DNA of 46,205 nt, taken from contig MTOV01000002.1 in assembly GCA_002011815.1 (NCBI GenBank), positions 188,043-234,247 on the forward strand, given 5' to 3'. The stretch is from Nitrospirae bacterium JdFR-86 (GTDB taxonomy: Bacteria; Nitrospirota; Thermodesulfovibrionia; Thermodesulfovibrionales; JdFR-86). A program made the position numbers and the translations under genes. The notes beneath the pieces are model-generated. The model did not search any database. It was not told the origin of the DNA and worked only from the letters and a program-made list of their open reading frames with translations. Below are positions 7,656 to 16,449 of the stretch, piece after piece (positions within the stretch are counted from its first letter, which is position 1; every line of letters begins with the position of its first letter).

Positions 7656-7731
7656 TGGGGCGTCGACAAATTGGCAAGTCAGGAGACTTTGGATCTCCCA
7701 TGTGGAGGTTCGAATCCTCCCGCCCCAGCCA
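7656..7731 (+). tRNA. tRNA-Gln (anticodon TTG)
   Basis: A 76-nt cloverleaf. The acceptor arms are TGGGGCG and CGCCCCA with discriminator G and encoded CCA (7729-7731). The anticodon stem GGAGA/TCTCC holds loop CTTTGGA with anticodon TTG. The T-arm contains GGTTCGAATCC. The 5' U of the mature tRNA and the weak first pair are typical of tRNA-Gln. Its 3' end is 17 nt from the prs start codon, so the two are probably made as one transcript and separated by RNase processing. Confidence 0.97.
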
Positions 7732-7748
7732 ATCGGAGGTATATGTAA

Positions 7749-8690
7749 ATGCCAGACGGTATAACCCTGCTGTCGGGTAATGCGCACACAGCACTCTCAG
7801 AAGAGGTTGCCAGACACATGAACATCCATGTGTGCGATGCCACGATTACTACATTCAGCGATGGAGAAATCTCGGTGCAGATAAACGAAAACGTAAGAGG
7901 CTCTGACGTATTTGTCATACAGCCTACATGCACACCGGTAAACCACAATATAATGGAGCTTCTTCTGATTATAGATGCCCTGAAAAGAGCATCTGCAAGA
8001 AGGATTACAGCAGTAATCCCATATTACGGTTATGGACGTCAGGACAGGAAGGCTCAGCCTCGTGTCCCCATATCGTCAAAACTCGTTGCAGATATCATTA
8101 CTGCTGCAGGAGCTAACAGAATTCTTACAGTCGACCTGCATGCCGGACAGATACAGGGATTCTTTAATATCCCTGTGGACCATCTCTATGCATCACCTGT
8201 GCTTCTGGACTACATGGGAAGATGTGAATTCAAAGACCTTGTCGTGGTTTCGCCTGATGCAGGCGGTGTCGAAAGAGCAAGAGCATTCGCCAAAAGACTC
8301 CGTGCATCGCTTGCTATTATTGACAAGAGGCGCGAAAAGGCAAATGTCTCACAGGTAATGAACGTCATTGGAGACGTCAAAGGCAAGGATGCACTTATAC
8401 TGGATGACATGATAGATACAGCCGGCACAATCGTTCAGGCTGCTGCTGCACTCAAGGAAAAAAAAGCACGAAGGGTATTTGCAGCCTGCACGCATGCCGT
8501 GCTCTCAGGTCCTGCTATCGACAGAATAAACGACTCGGTTATAGAAGAACTCATAGTCACTAACACAATACCGCTTGACAACAAAAAGAACAGATGCAAA
8601 AAACTCACTGTCCTTAGCATTGCACCGCTTCTTGCTGAAGCCATAAAGAGGATTCATGAAGAAACCTCTATAAGTTCGCTTTTTGTATAG
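7749..8690 (+). CDS. prs: Ribose-phosphate pyrophosphokinase
   Basis: A 313-residue PRPP synthase, making PRPP from ribose 5-phosphate and ATP for nucleotide, His and Trp synthesis. Visible class I features are the start [12 protein letters not shown], the Mg/ATP motif [11 protein letters not shown] near residue 128, the flexible-loop motif [14 protein letters not shown], and the PRPP-binding loop [13 protein letters not shown] near residue 215. The start has a GGAGGT Shine-Dalgarno sequence 8 nt upstream, lying in the 17-nt gap after tRNA-Gln. It is followed 10 nt later by rplY. Confidence 0.97.
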   Translation: MPDGITLLSGNAHTALSEEVARHMNIHVCDATITTFSDGEISVQINENVRGSDVFVIQPTCTPVNHNIMELLLIIDALKRASARRITAVIPYYGYGRQDRKAQPRVPISSKLVADIITAAGANRILTVDLHAGQIQGFFNIPVDHLYASPVLLDYMGRCEFKDLVVVSPDAGGVERARAFAKRLRASLAIIDKRREKANVSQVMNVIGDVKGKDALILDDMIDTAGTIVQAAAALKEKKARRVFAACTHAVLSGPAIDRINDSVIEELIVTNTIPLDNKKNRCKKLTVLSIAPLLAEAIKRIHEETSISSLFV

Positions 8691-8700
8691 AGGAGGCAGT

Positions 8701-9375
8701 ATGCAAAGAATAACACTTAATGCTGAAATGAGAGATACAGTCGGTAAAGGGGCGGCAAGAGCCTTAAGAAGAGCCGACGTCATTCCTGCAGTTCTTTACA
8801 GGGCAGGCAAGTCCTACCCTATGAAACTGCAACGCAAAGAGCTCGTACACTTTATAAAAACGACCGCAGGAGAACAGGTTATCGTCAACCTGAAGTTTGC
8901 AGACTCTGACAGGCTTGCCCTGCTTAAGGAGTATCAGGTAGACCCTATAAAAGGAGAGCTCCTGCACGCTGACTTCTTCGAGGTCTCACTCACGGAGGAA
9001 GTAAGGGTAACCGTCCATGTCGTCACTGTCGGAGAACCGATAGGTGTTAAAAGAGACGGAGGCATACTCCAGCACGGTCTGAGAGAGATAGAAATCGAAT
9101 GCCTGCCTGACAAAATACCCGGACATATAGAAGTGGATGTTTCCGGACTTGAAACCGGAGACTCTATCCATGTAAGCGACCTTTCTCTTCCTGAAGGCAT
9201 AAAGGTTCTTACTGACCCGGCTGAACTTGTTGCAACTGTCACAGCACCTGTAGTTGAAGAGGTAGCAGTGCCGGCGGCTGAAGAGGAGGAAGCAGCAGAA
9301 GCTCCGGAAGTAGTCAAGAAAGGAAAGAAAGAGGAAGAAGCAGAAGAGGAGAAAAAAGAAGAGGAGAAGAGTTAG
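8701..9375 (+). CDS. rplY: 50S ribosomal protein L25 (CTC form)
   Basis: 224 residues. The N-terminal half is the L25 5S rRNA-binding domain (MQRITLNAEMRDTVGKGAAR, IPAVLYRAG, VDPIKGELLHADFFEV). The second half is the TL5/CTC-type beta domain (EIECLPDKIPGHIEVDVSGL). The tail is unusually acidic and Lys/Glu-rich (EEEEAAEAPEVVKKGKKEEE) and probably disordered. The ATG at 8701 is chosen because GAGGAGG precedes it; an in-frame TTG at 8683 has no such signal and falls inside prs. The prs-rplY-pth order is a widely conserved block. Confidence 0.95.
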   Translation: MQRITLNAEMRDTVGKGAARALRRADVIPAVLYRAGKSYPMKLQRKELVHFIKTTAGEQVIVNLKFADSDRLALLKEYQVDPIKGELLHADFFEVSLTEEVRVTVHVVTVGEPIGVKRDGGILQHGLREIEIECLPDKIPGHIEVDVSGLETGDSIHVSDLSLPEGIKVLTDPAELVATVTAPVVEEVAVPAAEEEEAAEAPEVVKKGKKEEEAEEEKKEEEKS

Positions 9376-9942
9376 TTGTGGGGGATTGTCGGACTCGGAA
9401 ATCCCGGCAGAAAATACTCAAGAACCAGACACAATATTGGTTTTCTGGTCATTAGTGAAATAACACAAAAACACGGAATACAGCTAGAAGAAAAACTTCA
9501 TTACAGGGCTGCAAAAGGCTCTATCAACAACACCGAGGTTGTCCTGATAGAGCCTTTAACATTTATGAACAAAAGCGGTATCGCTGTCAAAGAAGCCCTC
9601 AGAAGATTTAAATTCACCCATGAAAAACTAATCGTAATACACGACGACATTGATATGGAAACAGGAAGAGTTAAGATAAAAACAGGCGGCTCATCAGGCG
9701 GACACAGAGGCGTTGAATCCATCATCGAAAGCATCGGGACAAAAGACTTCATCAGAGTGAAAATCGGCATAGGCAGAGACCCTGAAATCCCGCCGGAAGA
9801 CTATGTATTAAGCAAATTCAGAAAGGATGAACTGCCGGTCATCAAAGAGGCCATAAAAACCGCATCCAATGCAGTAGAGAGTATCCTCACAAATGGCATA
9901 AATAAGGCGATGAACCAGTATAACAGAAAACCAAAGCCTTAA
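9376..9942 (+). CDS. pth: Peptidyl-tRNA hydrolase
   Basis: A 188-residue enzyme that cleaves peptidyl-tRNA released by stalled ribosomes. It shows IVGLGNPGRKYSRTRHNIGF with the catalytic His of the RHNIG motif, PLTFMNKSG, IVIHDDIDMETG with the catalytic Asp, and GGSSGGHRGVESI. It begins with TTG immediately after the rplY stop (TAGTTG), with a purine-rich stretch at the end of rplY as ribosome site. No better start exists, because the conserved GLGNPG motif begins five residues in. Confidence 0.96.
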   Translation: MWGIVGLGNPGRKYSRTRHNIGFLVISEITQKHGIQLEEKLHYRAAKGSINNTEVVLIEPLTFMNKSGIAVKEALRRFKFTHEKLIVIHDDIDMETGRVKIKTGGSSGGHRGVESIIESIGTKDFIRVKIGIGRDPEIPPEDYVLSKFRKDELPVIKEAIKTASNAVESILTNGINKAMNQYNRKPKP

Positions 9943-10069
9943 CCTCTCCGTGCCAGCCAGTCTGTATAAAGACTGATACCGGAAAATGCCCTTGAGCGGT
10001 ATTACAAAATTTTTGGTAACCTCTGTTGGCAAAAGGAGCATTCCTGAAAGGACAAACCCATAAGTCTGT

Positions 10070-10099
10070 TTGATTTTACTGCACTTTTCGGGTTATCAT
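10070..10099 (+). promoter_or_regulatory. Promoter of argD-argF-nth, leaderless type
   Basis: TTGATT (10070-10075), an 18-nt spacer and TATCAT (10094-10099). The argD ATG at 10106 lies 6 nt further, so the transcript should begin at the start codon. The gap from pth (9943-10105) otherwise shows only a weak AGTCT/AGACT hairpin near 9960-9975. Confidence 0.6.
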
Positions 10100-10105
10100 C
10101 TGCGT

Positions 10106-11305
10106 ATGGATGTCAAGAAGTCAATAGAGAATTCCAATACCTATCTCATGAATACATACAAGAGGTTTCCCATCGTCCTCAGGAAGGGACGGGGGATAAA
10201 GGTCTGGGGTGCTGACGGCAAGGAATACCTCGACTTTGTAGGCGGTATTGCAGTAAACGCACTGGGGCACTGCTACCCAAAGGTTGTAATTGCACTGCAA
10301 AAGCAGGCACAGCGGCTGATTCACGTATCCAACTTCTACCACATAGAGCCTCAGATTAAACTTGGAAAACTTCTTGTAGAGCATTCCTTTGCAGACAAGG
10401 TGTTCTTCTGCAACTCAGGTGCTGAAGCTAACGAGGCAGCAATAAAGCTGGCAAGAAAATACGCAAAAGAACATATTGGACCAGAAAGATTCGAGATAAT
10501 AACAACTCATAATTCTTTTCACGGAAGAACGCTTGGTGCACTTTCAGCCACAGGTCAGGAAAAATTCCAGAAGGGTTTTGAGCCTCTCTTGCCGGGGTTT
10601 AAACACGTGCCGTTTGACGATGTGACTGCTCTGGAAAAAGCCATTACAAAAAAGACATGTGCAGTGATGCTCGAGCCAGTGCAGGGAGAAGCAGGAGTAA
10701 AAGTGCCTGCTCCGGATTACCTGAAAAAAGTGCGGGAGATTTGCGACGCACACGGCATACTGCTTATCCTCGATGAGGTTCAGACAGGAATAGGACGCAC
10801 AGGAAAACTGTTTGCCTACGAGCATTTTGGAATCACCCCTGATATCATGACCCTGGCAAAGGCCATGGGTGGCGGCGCACCAATAGGAGCAATGCTTGCT
10901 ACTGAAAAGGTCTCCGAGGCGTTTAAACCCGCAGACCACGGCACAACATTCGGAGGCAACCCCCTCGTATGCGCTGCAGCATTAGCAACCATCGAGACAA
11001 TCCTTGACGACGGACTCATACTCGACCAGTGCCGGAGAATGGGTGCATACCTTATGGATAAGCTCAACTCGCTTAAAAAAGAGTTCTCAAGTATTATCCT
11101 TGACGTAAGAGGAATGGGACTTCTCATAGGCATGGAAATCACAAGAGACTGTGCACCTGTGGTAAAGGCATGCATGGACAGAGGACTTCTGATTAACTGC
11201 ACAGCAGGGACTGTCCTCAGGTTTATGCCGCCACTAATAGTCGAGGAAGACGACATAGACCGAATGACAGAAATACTTCAAGAGGTATTTGAAAGACTGT
11301 CATAA
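10106..11305 (+). CDS. argD: Acetylornithine aminotransferase
   Basis: A 399-residue class III PLP aminotransferase converting N-acetylglutamate semialdehyde to N-acetylornithine in arginine synthesis. Motifs: YLDFVGGIAVNALGH, FCNSGAEANEAAIKLARKY, HNSFHGRTLG, ILDEVQTGIGRTG and LAKAMGGGAPIGAM with the PLP lysine, plus TTFGGNPLVCAAALA. The ATG at 10106 is preferred over the in-frame TTG at 10070 because that TTG is part of the -35 box and the promoter -10 box sits 6 nt before the ATG. It is first in an argD-argF-nth operon. A related succinylornithine or GABA transaminase is less likely given argF. Confidence 0.95.
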   Translation: MDVKKSIENSNTYLMNTYKRFPIVLRKGRGIKVWGADGKEYLDFVGGIAVNALGHCYPKVVIALQKQAQRLIHVSNFYHIEPQIKLGKLLVEHSFADKVFFCNSGAEANEAAIKLARKYAKEHIGPERFEIITTHNSFHGRTLGALSATGQEKFQKGFEPLLPGFKHVPFDDVTALEKAITKKTCAVMLEPVQGEAGVKVPAPDYLKKVREICDAHGILLILDEVQTGIGRTGKLFAYEHFGITPDIMTLAKAMGGGAPIGAMLATEKVSEAFKPADHGTTFGGNPLVCAAALATIETILDDGLILDQCRRMGAYLMDKLNSLKKEFSSIILDVRGMGLLIGMEITRDCAPVVKACMDRGLLINCTAGTVLRFMPPLIVEEDDIDRMTEILQEVFERLS

Positions 11306-11333
11306 CTTTAGTCTTGCTAATTGGGAGGACGCT

Positions 11334-12235
<902 letters not shown>

Positions 12236-12239
<4 letters not shown>

Positions 12240-12868
12240 AAAAGGAAAAACAGGTAGCAGAAATCATCAGACTCTTAAAAAAACAATACTCTGAGCCGAA
12301 AACCGCTCTCCGTTTCAGAACCCCGTTTGAACTTCTCGTGGCAACTATACTCTCTGCACAAAGCACTGACGCACAGGTCAACAAACTCACCGAAACCCTG
12401 TTTAAAAAATACAAATCAATAAAAGATTATGCCTCTGCATCACTTGAAGCCCTCCAGAAGGACGTCTCATCGGTGAATTTCTACAAGACCAAGGCAAAAA
12501 ACATTCAGAACGCTGCAAAGATGATAATCGAGAAATACAATTCCGAAGTTCCAAAGACCATGGACGAGCTCCTCACACTTCCCGGCGTGGCAAGAAAAAC
12601 AGCAAATATCATACTCTCAAATGCATACGGCATAATCGAAGGCATCGCAGTGGACACGCATGTAAAACGCCTTGCACAGAGGCTCGGACTTACAAAAAAC
12701 GAAGACCCTGTAAAAATCGAGCAGGACTTAATGAAAATAACACCTAAAAAAGAATGGTCAAACCTCTCGCACCTTCTGATTCTGCATGGAAGGAACACCT
12801 GTCTTGCCAGAAACCCCAGGCACAAAGAATGCGTGCTTTATGATTTGTGCCCCTCAAGGGACATCTGA
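12236..12868 (+). CDS. nth: Endonuclease III with Cys-to-His change in the FeS loop
   Basis: A 210-residue HhH-GPD DNA glycosylase/AP lyase for oxidised pyrimidines. The helix-hairpin-helix LPGVARKTANIIL has the catalytic Lys, and IAVDTHVKRLAQRLGL has the catalytic Asp. The C-terminal cluster loop normally reads C-x6-C-x2-C-x5-C. Here it is Cys189-x6-His196-x2-Cys199-x5-Cys205; the codon at 12821-12823 is CAC. So the second ligand is His, and the cluster, if present, would be three Cys plus one His. Translation is coupled to argF by the ATGA overlap. Repair genes in arginine operons are not functionally required, so this is probably a chance linkage. Confidence 0.93.
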
Positions 12869-12887
12869 AAGCTCCCCTGAGAGGCAC
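12847..12887. terminator. Imperfect hairpin between convergent nth and fbp
   Basis: Arms GTGCCCCTCAAGGG (12847-12860) and CCCCTGAGAGGCAC (12874-12887) pair at 12 of 14 positions around a 13-nt loop, covering the nth stop codon. There is no clear U-tract on either strand, so it may be a weak or Rho-assisted terminator or an mRNA end protector. Confidence 0.4.
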
Positions 12888-12895
12888 TGTGAGGA

Positions 12896-13858
12896 TTAAT
12901 TTAAAGACGACAGTATTTCTTCGATATTGGCTTTGCTTCCGAGGAAAATAGGCACCCGCTGGTGCAGTGATTCAGGCTTTATCTTCAGCGTGTCTTCTTT
13001 TCCTGTGGTTGCCTTTCCATCGGCATGCTCTACAAGAAACGACATCGGAGCCACTTCATAAAGAAGCCTTAGCTTGCCGTTTTTGTTCTTTTCATCAGCA
13101 GGATAGGCAAAGAACCCGCCTTTTATCAAAGTCCTGTGGACATCAGCCACCATAGAGCCTATGTATCTTGAAGAACTGCCCTTTTCTTTAAGTGCGTTTA
13201 TATACTGTTTGAGTTTCTCATCCCACTTTAGATAATTCCCCTCGTTCAAGGAGTATATTTTCCCTCTTTCAGGGATTTTTATATCCGGATGAGAAAGCAG
13301 GAAAAGACCCACCGAAGGGTCAAGCGTAAAACCGTTTACCCCGTTGCCTGTGGAATAAACGAGCATCGTGGAAGAGCCGTAAAGAACATAGCCTGCGGCT
13401 ACTTGCTTGTAGCCTTCCTGAAGAAAATCCTCAACTGTTCCGGTAATCTTTTTATGAATAGAAAAAATAGTTCCGATGCTGACATTTACGTCTATGTTTG
13501 ACGAGCCGTCAAGAGGGTCAAAGGCTATTACATATCTGCCGTCCTTTCCGTTTTCAGGGAAGATAGGCTCTTCAAGCTCCTCTGAGGCAAGGGCATAGAA
13601 CTGCCCGCTGTCAGAAAGATGCTGTATCATGATTTCATTGGACAGGACATCGAGCTTCTGAACCTCCTCGCCCTGAACATTAACACCGCCTGCCCTGCCG
13701 AGAACATTCGCAAGACCAGCCTTTCCGACATGCGAGGCTATAATCTTGGTAGCTGTCTCAACAGCAGTCAGAGCCAATGACAAAGAGCCAGTAGCATTTG
13801 GATGCTTCCTCTCCTCCTCAAGAATAAACCGGTTTAAATCCATTCCTATGTGTGCCAT
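12896..13858 (-). CDS. fbp: Fructose-1,6-bisphosphatase class I
   Basis: A 320-residue gluconeogenic phosphatase making fructose 6-phosphate. It shows GEEVQKLDVLSNE, the metal-binding ASEELEEPI, the active-site FDPLDGSSNIDVNVSIGTIF, and the C-terminal substrate block RLLYEVAPMSFLVEHADGKA. The start MAHIGMDLNRFIL is preceded by a GAGG-type ribosome site (TCGAGGAGGTCGA). Together with ppdK in this window it supports gluconeogenesis from C2/C3 units. It is convergent with nth and divergent from the panB region. Confidence 0.96.
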   Translation of the reverse strand: MAHIGMDLNRFILEEERKHPNATGSLSLALTAVETATKIIASHVGKAGLANVLGRAGGVNVQGEEVQKLDVLSNEIMIQHLSDSGQFYALASEELEEPIFPENGKDGRYVIAFDPLDGSSNIDVNVSIGTIFSIHKKITGTVEDFLQEGYKQVAAGYVLYGSSTMLVYSTGNGVNGFTLDPSVGLFLLSHPDIKIPERGKIYSLNEGNYLKWDEKLKQYINALKEKGSSSRYIGSMVADVHRTLIKGGFFAYPADEKNKNGKLRLLYEVAPMSFLVEHADGKATTGKEDTLKIKPESLHQRVPIFLGSKANIEEILSSLN

Positions 13859-14012
13859 TCGACCTCCTCGAAATATGGATTAAACTTTAAATATCGTTCC
13901 AAAAGTAACATACATGTCGTGCAAAAGGCAACGGCAGCACCCCTTCCATATTTAATTCACAATTATAAGGTTATCTATTAATAATAAATTTAAGCTTTCA
14001 AGGAGGTATCAA

Positions 14013-14174
14013 ATGTTAAAGACCAAGGTATTGGCAACCGTATTCGGTCTGGCAAAATGGGCAAAGGCAGAGGAGGCTGGAGATAACCCAGTGCCAGCAG
14101 AAAATTTTACCATGAGAGGAGTCTCAGACTCCTTTTATGGTAAAATTAACAATCATGCCCAAGATTACCATTAA
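14013..14174 (+). CDS. Small uncharacterised ORF upstream of and overlapping panB
   Basis: A 53-codon frame starts at an ATG with a near-perfect Shine-Dalgarno sequence (AAGGAGGT, 6 nt before it). It begins [20 protein letters not shown] and ends NHAQDYH, overlapping the panB start. A possible promoter (TTCACA, about 17 nt, TAATAA) lies in the AT-rich gap 13951-13990. Its second half is written by a 45-nt inverted repeat, which is unusual for a coding sequence. It may be a genuine small protein, a leader peptide controlling panB, or the start of a gene truncated by the palindrome. No family is recognised. Confidence 0.45.
   Translation: MLKTKVLATVFGLAKWAKAEEAGDNPVPAENFTMRGVSDSFYGKINNHAQDYH
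14103..14147. repeat. 45-nt near-perfect inverted repeat before panB
   Basis: Arms AATTTTACCAT (14103-14113) and ATGGTAAAATT (14137-14147) pair perfectly. Next come GAGA/TTTT, which pairs as RNA with two G-U pairs, and GGAGTC/GACTCC around a UCA loop, giving a 21-bp RNA stem. It sits inside the small ORF and ends 7 nt before the preferred panB start codon. Confidence 0.75.
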
Positions 14175-14955
14175 CGATCTCTTAAAGAAAAAAGCCGAAG
14201 GCAGTAAAATCACAATGCTTACGGCTTATGATTATCCATTTGCGCAGATAGTCGATGAGGCAGGCATTGACGCCATACTCGTCGGTGACTCCCTTGCAAT
14301 GGTGGTTCAGGGGCTTGAAAACACGCTTCCGGTTACGATGGACGAAATGCTCTACCATACGAAGATGGTCTCAAGGGCAGTGAAAAACGCAATGGTTATA
14401 GGCGATATGCCCTTTATGTCGTATCAGGTAAGTGTAGAGGAAGCCGTAAGAAACGCAGGACGGTTTCTTAAAGAGGCAGGGGCAGCAGCAGTAAAGATGG
14501 AAGGCGGAAGCGAAGTCGCAGAACACATAAGGGCAATGACACGCTCTGAAATCCCTGTCATGGCGCACATCGGGCTTACGCCTCAGGCAATACACAGAAT
14601 GGGCGGATATAAAGTGCAGGGGAAAACCGAAGACGCACAGAAAAAACTCATCGAAGAGGCACACACCGTAGAGGATGCAGGAGCCTTCGCACTCATACTT
14701 GAGGCAATACCAATGGAACTCGCAAAGAAAATTACAGAAGAGCTTTCAATTCCAACCATAGGTATCGGAGCAGGCCCTTATTGCGACGGACAGGTTCTTG
14801 TAATCCATGACGTGCTCGGACTGTTTGAAAGATTTATACCGAAATTCGTCAAGCGATACACAAACCTGAAAGAACAAGCACTTCATGCAATAAAAATATA
14901 TAAAGAAGAGGTGGAAAAAGGTATTTTTCCATCCGATAAAGAGAGCTTTAAATAA
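14155..14955 (+). CDS. panB: 3-methyl-2-oxobutanoate hydroxymethyltransferase
   Basis: A 266-residue ketopantoate hydroxymethyltransferase, the first step of pantothenate/CoA synthesis, using methylene-tetrahydrofolate. Motifs: [31 protein letters not shown], the metal-site [25 protein letters not shown] and [15 protein letters not shown]. The ATG at 14155 gives [13 protein letters not shown], the family's normal N-terminus. An upstream in-frame ATG at 14137 lies in the hairpin arm. No Shine-Dalgarno sequence is present, and a TAAAAT box sits 8 nt upstream. It is followed 2 nt later by the thymidylate synthase-like gene. Confidence 0.95.
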   Translation: MPKITINDLLKKKAEGSKITMLTAYDYPFAQIVDEAGIDAILVGDSLAMVVQGLENTLPVTMDEMLYHTKMVSRAVKNAMVIGDMPFMSYQVSVEEAVRNAGRFLKEAGAAAVKMEGGSEVAEHIRAMTRSEIPVMAHIGLTPQAIHRMGGYKVQGKTEDAQKKLIEEAHTVEDAGAFALILEAIPMELAKKITEELSIPTIGIGAGPYCDGQVLVIHDVLGLFERFIPKFVKRYTNLKEQALHAIKIYKEEVEKGIFPSDKESFK

Positions 14956-14957
14956 AG

Positions 14958-15671
14958 ATGATGCCGTTTTTTGTAAATGCAAAGACCATATCTGATGCCT
15001 GGTTTCAACTTATTTACAATCTGTTCGACAATGCCTATATGCAAAAAATCCAGAAAGGCTCCTTCGAAAACGAACAGTACAGGCTTCAGTATCCAGGCAT
15101 TGCAGTATATATCGAACACCCTTATTACGATATGGTGCCGACGATGCCTCCGGCTTTAGGCATACCAGCGCCTACTACAATGGAGTATATCGAAGACTAC
15201 TTTGCAAACTACCTCATGAACCCTGAACTCAGCGAGAACGAGACATACAAATACGCAAGCAGAATCCATAACAAGATGCCCAAAGGCGGAACCCAGCTTG
15301 AACGCGTCATAGATATACTGAAGGAAAGCCCGCTTACCAATCAGGCTGTTATCGAGATAGCAACCCCTGAAGACCTTGATATATGTTACGGCAATGACGG
15401 AAAGCTCGACCCCCCATGCCTGAGACTCCTGGACTTCAAGGTCATACCAGCAGAGGACAAACTTATATTAACCGTAAGTGCCTATTTCAGGTCATGGGAT
15501 TTGTGGGCAGGGTTTCCTACGAATCTTGGAGGAATAGAACTTTTAAAACAATACATAGCAGGTGAGACCGGTCTTAAAAACGGCTCTATGTATGCATACA
15601 GCGCAGGTGCACACATCTACGGGTATCAGGAAGAGCTTGCGAGACTGAGAACTCTGAGAACAACTAAATGA
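14958..15671 (+). CDS. Thymidylate synthase-like protein
   Basis: A 237-residue protein whose C-terminal half matches the ThyA fold. It has LDPPCLRLLDF with a candidate catalytic Cys, FRSWDLWAGFPTNLGG (compare RSxD-x3-GxPFN of ThyA), and SAGAHIYGYQ at the place of GDxHxY. The His after the catalytic Cys in ThyA is Leu here. The N-terminal half is only weakly similar to bacterial ThyA, so it resembles the compact archaeal type. It could make dTMP from dUMP or act on a related pyrimidine. It lies 2 nt behind panB, another methylene-folate enzyme, and 10 nt before a CooC-type ATPase. Two adjacent ATG codons (14958, 14961) could start it. Confidence 0.72.
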   Translation: MMPFFVNAKTISDAWFQLIYNLFDNAYMQKIQKGSFENEQYRLQYPGIAVYIEHPYYDMVPTMPPALGIPAPTTMEYIEDYFANYLMNPELSENETYKYASRIHNKMPKGGTQLERVIDILKESPLTNQAVIEIATPEDLDICYGNDGKLDPPCLRLLDFKVIPAEDKLILTVSAYFRSWDLWAGFPTNLGGIELLKQYIAGETGLKNGSMYAYSAGAHIYGYQEELARLRTLRTTK

Positions 15672-15681
15672 GGATATACTG

Positions 15682-16449
15682 ATGTCATTCGTAATCGCAC
15701 TTTCAGGAAAAGGCGGCACAGGAAAGACAAGCATTGCAGCACTGACTGTGAGATATCTAATCGAAAAAAGAAAAGGTCCTGTGCTTGCCGTTGATGCAGA
15801 CAGCAATGCATGCTTTAACGAGGCACTTGGAGTAGAGGTGCATGCAACAATAGGAAACCTCAGAGAGGAATCCCTTGCAGTGGTGAGAGCCGGCACAGAA
15901 AGACCCGGAGGCATGAGCATGGAACAGCTATTTGACTACCAGGTGCAGCAGTCTATTATCGAAGCAAAAGGCTTTGACCTCATTGTCATGGGAAGACCTG
16001 AAGGTCCGGGATGCTACTGCGCCGCAAACAATATCATCAGAAAATACACTGACAAACTCTCGGAGACCTATCCGTATGTCGTAATAGACAACGAAGCCGG
16101 AATGGAACACCTTTCAAGAAGGACTACACATAATGTTGATTTACTTTTAATCATAAGTGACCCCACTATCAGAGGACTGCAGACAGCCAAAAGGATTAAC
16201 AACCTTGTTGATGAACTCTCCCTTGATGTTAAGGAAAGGGCAGTCATCATAAACAGGATTTCCGGCTCAGAAGGAGACGAGCTTAAAGAATATGCTGGAA
16301 ATCTGGGGCTTCAGGTGGCAGGTCTCATACCACAGGACAGCCTTATCTTTGACTACGACCTCAAGGGAAAACCCATAATAGAACTGCCGGATGACTCCAC
16401 TGCCCTTATGTCTGTGTTCAGTATCCTTGACTCTCTCAGGATACCTTAA
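15682..16449 (+). CDS. cooC: CooC-type nickel-insertion ATPase (CO dehydrogenase maturation)
   Basis: A 255-residue MinD/CooC-family P-loop ATPase. The deviant Walker A is ALSGKGGTGKTSIAAL, a switch-like Asp is in AVDADSNACFNEALG, and Walker B-like segments YPYVVIDNEAGMEHLSRRT and GFDLIVMGRPEGPGCYCAAN follow. The CYC (C-x-C) motif matches the metal-binding cysteines of CooC that load Ni into CO dehydrogenase. No cooS or acs genes are in the window. It implies a carbon monoxide dehydrogenase/Wood-Ljungdahl enzyme elsewhere. Its end overlaps the convergent galT stop by 14 nt. Confidence 0.88.
   Translation: MSFVIALSGKGGTGKTSIAALTVRYLIEKRKGPVLAVDADSNACFNEALGVEVHATIGNLREESLAVVRAGTERPGGMSMEQLFDYQVQQSIIEAKGFDLIVMGRPEGPGCYCAANNIIRKYTDKLSETYPYVVIDNEAGMEHLSRRTTHNVDLLLIISDPTIRGLQTAKRINNLVDELSLDVKERAVIINRISGSEGDELKEYAGNLGLQVAGLIPQDSLIFDYDLKGKPIIELPDDSTALMSVFSILDSLRIP

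Noticed and set aside
7475-7780. A 101-codon frame spanning the end of ispE and tRNA-Gln
   Set aside because: It reads through a certain tRNA gene and overlaps ispE in another frame.
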